This document shows positions 9,520 through 16,049 of a DNA stretch of 16,788 nt, in pieces (within the stretch, counting starts at the first letter, position 1; every line of letters begins with the position of its first letter). The position numbers were made by a program, and so were the translations under genes. This DNA comes from Russula earlei. Lineage: Eukaryota > Basidiomycota > Agaricomycetes > Russulales > Russulaceae. The notes under the pieces were generated by a model. The model worked only from the letters and a program-made list of their open reading frames with translations. It ran no database searches and had not been told where the DNA came from. The stretch covers positions 1-16,788 of the forward strand of contig JAGFNK010000994.1 in the NCBI GenBank assembly GCA_025769875.1, given 5' to 3'.

Positions 9520-9999
9520 GTAGTCTACTACCATCCTTGGGGCAGTGCCATCCTTTTTCTGAACAAAGAAGACGGGGGATACGAAATCTGAAACGCTGTC
9601 TTTGATGAAACCTTTGGCCAGGTCTTCTTGTATTTGTCTTGACAATTCTTGTTTCTCGTTCTGGGGAAGTGGGTAGGTTCGGCAATCCAGGAATTTGGGG
9701 GCATCTGGTTTCAGGGTGATTCTAAAGTTGAGTTCTCCTCGACTGGGTGGGAGTCGTCTAGCTGCTTCTTCTGAAAAGACCTTCTGATGGCATAAGTATT
9801 CCGGGGGAATGGTGGTCGTTCTTATTTGTGCAAGTCGGACTTTTGGTGGGTTTGCTATGGACACAGGGGTGAGAAGAACTCCTAAGTGATTCCTTAGGCG
9901 GCCAGTGCTCCAATTGATGAGGGGGTTTATTGCTTTCAAGAAGGGGTATCCAAGGATCATTCTGTCTTCTCCCAAGTTGGTAACGTAGAAGGTGAGAAG
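9520..9999 (-). pseudogene. pol: Pol protease-RT linker and RT fingers
   Basis: Open frame between two TGA codons (10002-10000 and 9519-9517), in frame with the protease upstream. It carries RMILGYPFL, the conserved block after the protease, then ITLKPDAPKFLDCRTYPLP and VSPVFFVQKKDGTAPRMVVDY, the RT fingers motif. The stop falls directly after VDY, where family members read Arg-Lys-Leu. There is no start codon of its own; it would be made only as part of Gag-Pol. Confidence 0.88.
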
Positions 10000-10002
10000 T
10001 CA

Positions 10003-10335
10003 GGTGGTGGGTCTGTGACGTACAGTCATGTGAGCATAATGGGTTAGCACTCCTCCCTGATTGTTAGTGCCGTCCACATTAATGATGGGTCTAGGGGTTC
10101 TGAGGGTTCGGAGTGGGATTTGTAACTTTCCCACAATTCCTTGGCTGAGGAAGTTTTCTGTTGCTCCACTGTCTAGGAGCGCTTGGCCAGTCTTTCCATT
10201 TGTTGTGATCATAAAGGGTACTTTCATTGAGTTTTCCTTATGTTGGACAATGGTATCTATTTGGGCCTTAGTACCGACTGTTGTACTTTGGCCTAGAGAA
10301 AATCCTCCTTGAGAATGAGGTCCCAAAGTTTGGCC
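10003..10335 (-). pseudogene. pol: Pol aspartic protease segment
   Basis: This is the first part of pol, in the -1 frame relative to gag. The frame opens after a TAG at 10338-10336 and overlaps the gag end by 43 nt. There is no ATG near its start, so expression would need frameshifting from gag. The retropepsin active-site motif ALLDSGATENFL is clear (Asp near 10173); the enzyme would cleave the Gag-Pol precursor. The frame is cut by TGA at 10002-10000, after which homologous sequence continues in the same frame. Confidence 0.85.
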
Positions 10336-11786
10336 CTATCCTCTGCTGGTAGCATTTTCATGCGGGCTACCATGGTGGAGGCCTCTTCTTCCTTAGGTGG
10401 TTCTGTGGTTGGTTCTGTGGTACATGCTTTGGAAGTGGTGGGGGCAGTGTTTTTGGGACACTCCTGGCTAAGGTGGCCTTTCTCTCGACAGCAGAAGCAG
10501 CGCCCTTCTTTTGCCAATTGTTTCCTTTCTTCCTCAGTAAGTTTTTTGAAATTGGACTTGGCGGTGTCTACTTGCATCCAATCAGGGTGATGAGACTTGT
10601 GTTCCAAGTGTGTAGTTTTTCCTTTAAGTTTTTCCCTGATGGTGATGAAATGCCGGTGTTGTCTTCTGGCTTCCTCCTTCCATTCTTGAAGAGTGGTGGG
10701 CCAGACATCTCTGTTTAGAATTGCGTGATAGAGTCCGATTTTTAAGCCATTTTTGAAGCTTTCAATAGCAATAATGTCCGTTTCTGGCCATCCTGTTTTG
10801 TTTAGAAGCTGTTCAAAGGTGGAGATGTAATCGTCAAGGGATTCCTTCATTGTATGTTTGGCAAGGGCTGCTTGGGCATCTTCTTTCTCCACAGTGTTGG
10901 TGAACTTAAATGTGAAGTCTGTGACAAAGTTGTTCCACAAGGCTTCGTCCATCCTGTTAACGGGGTTTTGGGCCCTGCTTATTTTTTCCCTGAGTGCAGT
11001 TGCCTGTGAGTTGACCCATTCTTCGACCTTTTCTCCCTGAATATAGGAGAGGGCCAACATTGTTCGTTTAAAAGGGGAAACCATCACTGCTTTATCATCA
11101 TTAAGGCCCCAGAACAAGTTAAATTCCATGATAAATCGTTTAGTTTTGTTCCTCTCCCCTGTGAAGGCAGTGGGTTCTTTGCCGCTGAGGGAGCCATTAG
11201 TGCCTTGTGGTGCTGGAGCAGCTGCTTGAGGGGGAGGAACGATGACTGGGGGGGCCTGGGCGGCCATCTGAGGGGCCTGAGCGGCCATTTGGGGGGGCTG
11301 TACAGCGACTTGGGGTTGTGCTGCCATATTAGGTTCTGGGGGATTCTGTGGTTCAATTTCTAAGGTTTCAATGGGTTCCTGGTTTCCAAGGGGGTCCTCT
11401 GGTTCTAAAGCAGGGGATTCAAAGGGTGTCTGAGTTTCGACAGTGTTTTCTGGTTCAGGGGGGTTGCCTTCTATAGAAGAGGCTTCTGATTCTGATGGTG
11501 GTTCGTAGAGAGGAGCGTTTTCCCTCCAGTAGCCTAATCCAAGGCTGTTTCTGAGGAGTTCTAGGTCTAGATGAGTGTAGAGTTGTCCTCTTCTAAGTCG
11601 TAGTTCGAACCAACAATTGTTGATGAATTCAACTGGTAGCTCTTCGTTGTTTTCAATGGTGATGTAGCAGAGGAAGGTGTGAAAACTATCCCAAGTGGCG
11701 GTTCCTACAACGGGAAGGTCTGGGGATGGTCTGGGTTGTACGCGGACCCAACGGTTTGATGGTAATTCAAGGTCGATCTCCAGAAT
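10293..11786 (-). CDS. gag: Gag polyprotein, no upstream ATG
   Basis: Gag forms the particle and packages the RNA. From the first ATG (11327) the frame gives 344 residues: a Pro/Ala/Gln-rich linker (1-40), a retrotransposon capsid domain (about 50-235, with EEWV, FTFKF, DDYISTFEQLL), and a CCHC knuckle CFCCREKGHLSQEC at 277-290. It ends with TAG at 10295-10293. The same frame is open for about 160 more codons upstream, back through the primer-binding site to a TAA just inside the LTR (11813-11811), and encodes plausible protein. No ATG lies in that part. The start here is set at an ATT (11786); a CTG with a good context (A at -3, G at +4) follows at 11783. An ancestral ATG may have been lost, or a non-AUG start used. 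Confidence 0.8.
   Translation of the reverse strand: MLEIDLELPSNRWVRVQPRPSPDLPVVGTATWDSFHTFLCYITIENNEELPVEFINNCWFELRLRRGQLYTHLDLELLRNSLGLGYWRENAPLYEPPSESEASSIEGNPPEPENTVETQTPFESPALEPEDPLGNQEPIETLEIEPQNPPEPNMAAQPQVAVQPPQMAAQAPQMAAQAPPVIVPPPQAAAPAPQGTNGSLSGKEPTAFTGERNKTKRFIMEFNLFWGLNDDKAVMVSPFKRTMLALSYIQGEKVEEWVNSQATALREKISRAQNPVNRMDEALWNNFVTDFTFKFTNTVEKEDAQAALAKHTMKESLDDYISTFEQLLNKTGWPETDIIAIESFKNGLKIGLYHAILNRDVWPTTLQEWKEEARRQHRHFITIREKLKGKTTHLEHKSHHPDWMQVDTAKSNFKKLTEEERKQLAKEGRCFCCREKGHLSQECPKNTAPTTSKACTTEPTTEPPKEEEASTMVARMKMLPAEDRAKLWDLILKEDFL
10299..10305 (-). promoter_or_regulatory. Candidate -1 frameshift site GGATTTT
   Basis: On the - strand, in gag phase, G GAT TTT precedes CTC TAG. 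It lies inside the gag/pol overlap (10335-10293). It is close to the known G GAU UUA heptamer of the MMTV pro-pol junction. Slippage by -1 here puts ribosomes in the protease frame. No downstream pseudoknot was tested. Confidence 0.4.
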
Positions 11787-11796
11787 GGAGTAAAAG

Positions 11797-11807
11797 AAGC
11801 TTAGCTT
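11797..11807 (-). other. Primer-binding site of self-priming type
   Basis: One base inside the 5' LTR, the - strand reads AAGCTAAGCTT. This lacks the TGG start of a tRNA-primed site. Its exact reverse complement, AAGCTTAGCTT, occurs in the LTR on the sense strand (12149 down to 12139). The match is exactly 11 nt, the length used by Tf1, where the 5' end of the mRNA folds back as primer. Confidence 0.7.
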
Positions 11808-11808
11808 G

Positions 11809-12430
11809 TGTTATGGCATCGTGGCCATAAGAGCATTAGCTCAAGGTTCAGTGGGGCCAAGTCCCTGCGACTTGGTTCAGGGGTTCAATGGGTGCCAGCT
11901 CAAAGAGACCGGATCAGAGGTTTAGTGTCTCAAGGCTGAGTCAGACAATGACTCAGTCTTCAGACAGAGTTGATCTTCTGGTTTCACAGAAGAGGAGGAT
12001 GATGAGAGAGAAGTAGAGGAGGAGGAGGAACACAAAGGTTCCTTGAGATGTGCTCAGGTCAAGCAGGATGTAAGCCAGCACAAGCAAGTTGTGATTGAGA
12101 GAGTATACAGGGCAAGGGATGCGACAGGAAGTGGGACAAAGCTAAGCTTGGGGCATTCCCCAGCTTCTACAGGCACTTAAATACTGTATGTAGCAAGGCT
12201 GTACAGTACCATAAGCAGAACAATAGATAAAGGTAGATCAATAGCAAAAGTAACTCGACAATAGGTGAAACACAATAAATGAAACACAATAGATGAAACA
12301 CAACAAGTGAAACACAATAAGGGATCACCATCAAGGGATGAAACAGTAACCATGGAGACAAGGGTAACAAAAGAAGAACAATAAGGAGAGGGATTATGGA
12401 CGAACTGACAAAAGGGGCTAAACTACAACA
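11809..12430 (-). repeat. 5' LTR of the Gypsy element
   Basis: A 622-bp LTR, intact, with ends TGTTA and ACAACA on the + strand. It aligns gap-free to the 3' LTR after the solo LTR is removed. It carries the promoter and the predicted mRNA 5' end, and keeps the single GAAGT that is the empty site for the solo LTR. Confidence 0.95.
12177..12183 (-). promoter_or_regulatory. TATA-like box of the Gypsy LTR
   Basis: On the - strand the sequence is TATTTAA, about 28-34 nt upstream of the A at 12149 that begins the 11-nt complement of the primer-binding site. That spacing suits a TATA box and independently supports 12149 as the mRNA start. U3 would then be about 281 bp. Confidence 0.55.
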
Positions 12431-12435
12431 CCCTC
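12431..12435. repeat. Gypsy target site duplication, right copy
   Basis: CCCTC follows the right LTR end and matches 3632-3636 exactly. Confidence 0.93.
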
Positions 12436-12750
12436 CACCTCTCACCTCCGACATACACACCCGCTCCTCCTCTGAAGCTATCATGCACCCGCATGCTTGC
12501 CCGCACCCACACACCTGCCCGCCACTGCCTCATCAGTCAGGCAAAAGCCCCCAATGCTTGAGAGCCGACCGACCACCCCTGCGTGGCATTTCAGCCATGC
12601 TGACTAGTGCCCACTCGTTGCTACCACCTACCATACCCTTTCAAAGTTTAGTTTCATTTGATTTCATTTCACATGTTGCCTCAATGCCGCGATCACACAC
12701 ATCCATACCCAATCCTCTCAGAATACATCTACCCTTGTTTCCTCTCTGTT
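12436..12750 (+). repeat. hAT interior, right part, related to an inverted copy downstream
   Basis: This stretch resumes the hAT sequence after the Gypsy insertion and matches the reverse complement of about 15044-15350. For example GACTAGTGCCCAC and CGCGATCACAC occur in both. It is C/A-rich, with no recognisable protein. Many sites that are CpG in the downstream copy are TG or CA here. It ends in a pyrimidine-rich tract before a splice-acceptor-like TTTTCTGCAG. Confidence 0.6.
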
Positions 12751-12761
12751 CTTTTCTGCAG

Positions 12762-12880
12762 TGGCTGTAGAGAGGGTTTTCTCTGGTGGCCGAGACACAA
12801 TCTCTCTCTGTCACGCTAGCTTGAAGGTGGAGACCATCAGGACTGTTATACTGGTCAAAAAGAAATTGCACTTGCAATGA
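12762..12880 (+). pseudogene. hAT transposase C-terminal dimerisation remnant
   Basis: The frame reads AVERVFSGGRDTISLCHASL, then KVETIRTVILVKK, and ends at TGA 12878-12880. This is the hallmark hAT C-terminal dimerisation motif (AxERxFS, xxLxPExI), which holds transposase monomers together. It is preceded by TTTTCTGCAG (acceptor at 12760-12761), so it is probably the last exon. Only about 39 residues remain; the RNase-H-like catalytic core was not found in the element. The terminal inverted repeat lies 190 bp downstream. Confidence 0.85.
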
Positions 12881-12917
12881 GAACATGTTGTATCAGTAGT
12901 TTAGTTCCTAATATATA

Positions 12918-13070
12918 ACCCATTACCCGTAATATGGCCATTCAATCCCCTGTACCATCCCATTTGAGTTCACAGTAAGTTGATATACAGTATGGGGTCA
13001 GGACAGGTAGACCCATTTGGACCTGTCAAATATACGGCTGTACCCATAATACGTACGGTGAACAGCCCTA
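12918..13070 (+). repeat. hAT right terminus and subterminal repeats
   Basis: ACCCATT, ACCCGTAATATGG, GTACCCATAATACG and related motifs crowd the last 150 bp. The end is ACAGCCCTA, the inverse of the left terminus. Confidence 0.7.
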
Positions 13071-13078
13071 CTACATAG
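13071..13078. repeat. hAT target site duplication, right copy
   Basis: CTACATAG, identical to 2183-2190. Confidence 0.92.
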
Positions 13079-13683
13079 CCTTTTCATCTTTTTCCTGATG
13101 ATTGCCTAATTCAAAGTGATGAGCCATGACTTGCTCAGCCTCAGCCTCAACTCAACTCAACCAGCAATTGACACGGGGTGCGGAGATGCGGCTTAGTTGC
13201 CAGGCATGTCTCATCAACATCATGATATATCACTTATATTCAGTTGACATAACCAACTGCATTGATTCATGTGACTGGATAATATGATCACGATATGTGA
13301 TAAATAACAAGGAAGGAGTGAATAGTGAATTGAGGTCCTCCCATTTCCGGAAAGTCACTAAGTAGCATCTCATCCGCGATGTTTGATTCGATGACACCAC
13401 ATATGCGTGGACCCGGGGAGGTCGAGGCGGGGCGGCCGTCGCGCACCACCAGTCCGTCTCGACTGCGTCTCAACATAATGATATCTTCCTCCTGATCCTG
13501 GTCGCTGTTGCTGAGGTGTATATATAACGCCAACAACTGCAGTTCCAATTCTCTCCACCTGTGCTTCCATCTCTTATTTCTTGTTGGTGCCGGTAACCTA
13601 CAACTTATATCTACCCTTCCGTTCTGCTCCACAAAATCGACAGCTTTCATTTTTAAATCTCCGATCTCAATCATATAACAAAG
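13079..13683 (+). other. Intergenic and 5' region of the secreted-protein gene
   Basis: The stretch changes near 13370 from AT-rich to a CpG-rich island, which fits the promoter area of an expressed gene. A TATA box lies at 13519-13527. The long - strand frame over 13288-13794 overlaps the gene and shows no motif; it is treated as an antisense shadow. Confidence 0.45.
13519..13527 (+). promoter_or_regulatory. Putative TATA box
   Basis: TATATATAA lies about 157-165 nt upstream of the ATG at 13684. A start about 30 nt downstream would give a 5' UTR of roughly 130 nt. Confidence 0.5.
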
Positions 13684-14240
13684 ATGCGAAGTTCCTCGGT
13701 TTTTACCATTATCTGCCTCGCCGTGGCCGTTGTTCCGTCGTTCGCGCTTCCTTTGGAGACCACCACACCCACCACGTAAGCCCCACTTCTTCATTCTTTT
13801 GCATTCTCGAATTCGACTTGGCTCGCCAAATTGATTGTTCTGAACCTAGCGAAAGTGGGAATCATGGTGTGCCGCTGCGGCCGGCTCCGAAGAGGGAAGG
13901 ACCCAGCGGACTGCTCCGAAGACTCGATGGGCATTGGTCAGATTCGGGGGGGCAGAGTCTAGATTCAGCCCTGGGGATGCCGCCGAGGGTGGTCCGTTAT
14001 GACCCGGGGCTATCTCGCCTCGAGGTGTTAGATGTTATGAAAAATGAGGAGAGGCGAAAGCGGTGGGCGGCCGAGAACGAGGCCAGAGAGACCCGCAAGA
14101 GGAACAAAGCCGCAGCCAAAGCCACGGCCAGAGAGGCTCGCGAGAGGGCCAATGCCGCCCGCCTGCCCGCCACCAAGTGGCGCCTCTTAGGCGAGCCTCG
14201 CACGACACCATACTTCAGGAAAAACCGGTCCGGTCCGTAG
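13684..14240 (+). CDS. Putative small secreted basic protein, two exons
   Basis: Exon 1 (13684-13775) encodes MRSSSVFTIICLAVAVVPSF and on, a textbook signal peptide with a likely cut after the SFA motif (residues 19-21). A 74-nt intron (13776-13849) has a GTAAGC donor, a CTGAA branch-like site and a CCTAG acceptor. Exon 2 (13850-14240) continues in phase to TAG, giving 160 residues. The mature protein has a Lys-Arg site, possibly for Kex2, and a long Arg/Lys/Ala/Glu-rich helical segment (about 95-145). It has few or no cysteines after the signal peptide and no recognised domain. The start has a good context (ACAAAGATGC). The gene is CpG-rich, unlike the neighbouring transposons. It could be an effector-like secreted protein, but this is inference; an alternative is an unspliced chance frame. 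Confidence 0.6.
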
Positions 14241-14428
14241 ACACCGCTTAATTCTGTAGACACCATAGACACCATAGCACAACAACATACTATGTAGTGC
14301 TCTATAGCATCATAGTAAGTCTATATTGCTCAATGCAGTTCCAGTAGTTTATGACTATATTTATGTAGGCACAGTAGATGAAACCAAGTCTACATATCAC
14401 TATGTAGGATGACTGAAATTATGGTTGT
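14241..14428. other. 3' flank of the secreted-protein gene, nothing recognised
   Basis: AT-rich sequence with short repeats of TAGACACCA and CTATGTAG. It may contain the gene's 3' UTR. No gene or repeat family is evident. Confidence 0.35.
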
Positions 14429-14552
14429 CTATGGAGATGATCAGTTTACTACATTGCACTATGGAGACAATCAGTTTATTACATTGCACTATGGAGACAA
14501 TTGTTCATTACATTGCTCTATGGAGACTATTGGTTATTATAATTATATTGCA
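14429..14552 (+). repeat. Tandem repeat, about 30-bp unit, four copies
   Basis: CTATGGAGAYRATCAGTTTA-type units start at 14429, 14459, 14489 and 14518, with lengths 30, 30, 29 and 35, each ending in TATTGCA, CATTGCA or CATTGCT. A partial fifth CTATCGAG follows. A minisatellite; open frames across it repeat in step and are not thought to be genes. Confidence 0.85.
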
Positions 14553-14752
14553 CTATCGAGCCTTACTGATGGTGGCCATGCTACATTGCATATTGTCCTC
14601 TCCTCTCCTCCCCAACCCACTCTCCCCTTTCCCATCCTCCCCCTCTCCTTCTCCCCTGATGACACTGTTTTTCTTTCTCACCTCTCCTTTCCTATGGGAG
14701 GTGGCCGCGTGCGCCAGTTGGTCAAAGTGAGGGTAAAAGGGTTTCTTGCTTG

Positions 14753-14945
<193 letters not shown>

Positions 14946-14961
14946 ATTTCCTTCCTTTCTT

Positions 14962-14984
14962 GCCTTCGTCCTAGAGACGAAGGC
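14962..14984. repeat. Hairpin next to the microsatellite
   Basis: GCCTTCGTC (14962-14970) and GACGAAGGC (14976-14984) form a perfect 9-bp stem with a 5-base loop. It is not followed by a T-run, and its function is unknown. Confidence 0.6.
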
Positions 14985-15043
14985 TGGTTTTTATGTACAT
15001 TGGGACTGGAGCTAGACTAAATGGTATCCTAGAATGAGGGTAG

Positions 15044-15590
15044 CTAAAGAGAGGTAAATGTATTCTGAGATAAATGGGTATGGATGCGTGTGATCGCGGC
15101 GTTGAGGCGACAGGTTTGTAATGAAGCTAGGCTTTGGAAGGGTATAGTAAAGGGGGGTGTAGCAACAAGTGGGCACTAGTCGGCGTGGCCGAAATGCCGT
15201 GAAGGGGTGGTCGGCCAGGTCTCGAGCATTGGGGACTTCTGCCTGATGAGGCAGTGATGGGCATGCGGGCGAAGCGTGCGTGCGCGTGGGGTGAGCATGG
15301 GGGTATGCGTATGGGTGCGCATGGGGTGGTAGCGACGTCGGAGGTGGAGGAGCGAGTGTGTGCATCAGAGGCGAGAGGCGGAGGGCATGGTGCGCTTGTG
15401 TGTGTGACGTGGTGGAGAGAGGGAGTTGTGGGGCGCGTGTGTGTCAGGCGTTCGGCTGTTGACTTGTTGACTTGTCTCTCGCAGTGGGTGTGGGTGACGC
15501 TTGGTCAGCATTGGCCAGTCCGCCATGATCCACGTCCAAGCCCGCAACTCAACCTTACAGTGCAAAGGAGAGGAGAGGGGAGAGAGGCAC
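15044..15590 (-). repeat. Inverted, CpG-rich copy of the hAT interior
   Basis: Reverse-complemented, this matches about 3360-3560 and 12440-12735 in order, including the dispersed blocks GACTAGTGCCCAC, CGCGATCACAC and CCGACCACCCC. It lacks the hAT ends, the dimerisation exon and the 130-bp tandem duplication. It is dense in CpG where the nested copy has TG or CA. Its edges are approximate. Either it is a fragment of another hAT copy, or it is an independent sequence that the hAT element captured. Its open frames on both strands have no recognised motif. Confidence 0.65.
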
Positions 15591-15743
15591 ATGGGGAACA
15601 TGCAAGTGAGAGTGGTCATGGGTGAAAAATGCTGCTTGCTTGTCTATGTGACTATGCAATGGGATGTTGACATATGTGATGGCAAGGCACAAGGTAGAAA
15701 AGGCCAACATGTGCAACTTGTCGACTTCAAACCTTTTTTGACA

Positions 15744-16049
15744 ATGGCCTCTTCGTTTTTACTAATCGTGTTCATTTTCTTTTGCTGTCATACTTTACCC
15801 TCTCCTGCCCACTCTTCCTTCCCCATGGTCCCAGTTCAAGACTCCCAAGCTGCCAGTTTCATCAAGTTTTCACCCACTATTACCCAAGTCATTCGAGTTT
15901 TCGAGTTTTCCCACACAATGTTGTTTCTGCAGGTGCGTTTTTTGTCTCGTTTTCACGCACTCTCTCATCCTCTCCTTCCTACTAAACAGGCTCTTGTTGG
16001 CCTACAAGCTGCCTTCTCACTCCCTTCTTCTGTGTCACTGCAGTGGTGA
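15744..16049 (+). CDS. Weak candidate small secreted protein
   Basis: From the ATG at 15744 the frame gives 101 residues beginning MASSFLLIVFIFFCCHTLPS, which has the look of a signal peptide, and it ends at TGA 16047-16049. The start context is reasonable (ACAATGG). An intron-like segment at 15933-15989 (57 nt) has a GTGCGT donor, a TACTAAA branch site and a CAG acceptor. Its length is a multiple of three, so the frame holds with or without splicing; spliced it would give 82 residues. The frame is also open upstream, so the start is uncertain. The remaining sequence is Ser/Phe/Leu-rich and matches nothing known to me. It may be a chance frame in pyrimidine-rich DNA. Confidence 0.3.
   Translation: MASSFLLIVFIFFCCHTLPSPAHSSFPMVPVQDSQAASFIKFSPTITQVIRVFEFSHTMLFLQVRFLSRFHALSHPLLPTKQALVGLQAAFSLPSSVSLQW

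Larger units (their letters stand above)
3637..12430 (-). mobile_element. Ty3/Gypsy chromovirus, full length, inactivated
   Basis: Two direct LTRs of 622 bp each (TGTT...AACA) flank gag and pol read on the - strand. A primer-binding site lies inside the 5' LTR and a polypurine tract beside the 3' LTR. Flanking CCCTC duplications prove a single insertion into the hAT element. Total span is 8,794 bp, or 7,827 bp without the solo LTR and its extra target copy. Domain order Gag, PR, RT, RNase H, IN, chromodomain identifies a chromovirus, and the primer site suggests the Tf1/sushi-type group. It is dead: six in-frame TGA codons, one frameshift and a mutated RT active site. Confidence 0.95.
2191..13070 (+). 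mobile_element. hAT DNA transposon, split by a nested Gypsy element
   Basis: The ends are inverted repeats: TAGGGCTGTGCCCTGTAC at the left, and on the opposite strand TAGGGCTGTTCACCGTAC at the right (15 of 18 match). Perfect 8-bp target duplications flank them. Subterminal regions at both ends carry repeated ACCCGTACCC-like motifs, typical of hAT transposase binding zones. Removing the Gypsy element and one CCCTC copy leaves about 2,081 bp. The only clear transposase remnant is the C-terminal dimerisation motif at 12762-12880, so this is a decayed or non-autonomous copy. Confidence 0.88.

Noticed and set aside
5795..10002. Six TGA codons in pol as a sign that UGA is recoded or read through
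   Set aside because: The LTR pair shows independent CpG decay, the RT active site is also lost, and a frameshift is present. Mutation explains the TGAs without a special code.
13288..13794. A 168-codon frame on the - strand as a gene
   Set aside because: It is antisense to the better-supported secreted-protein gene and shows no motif or splice structure.
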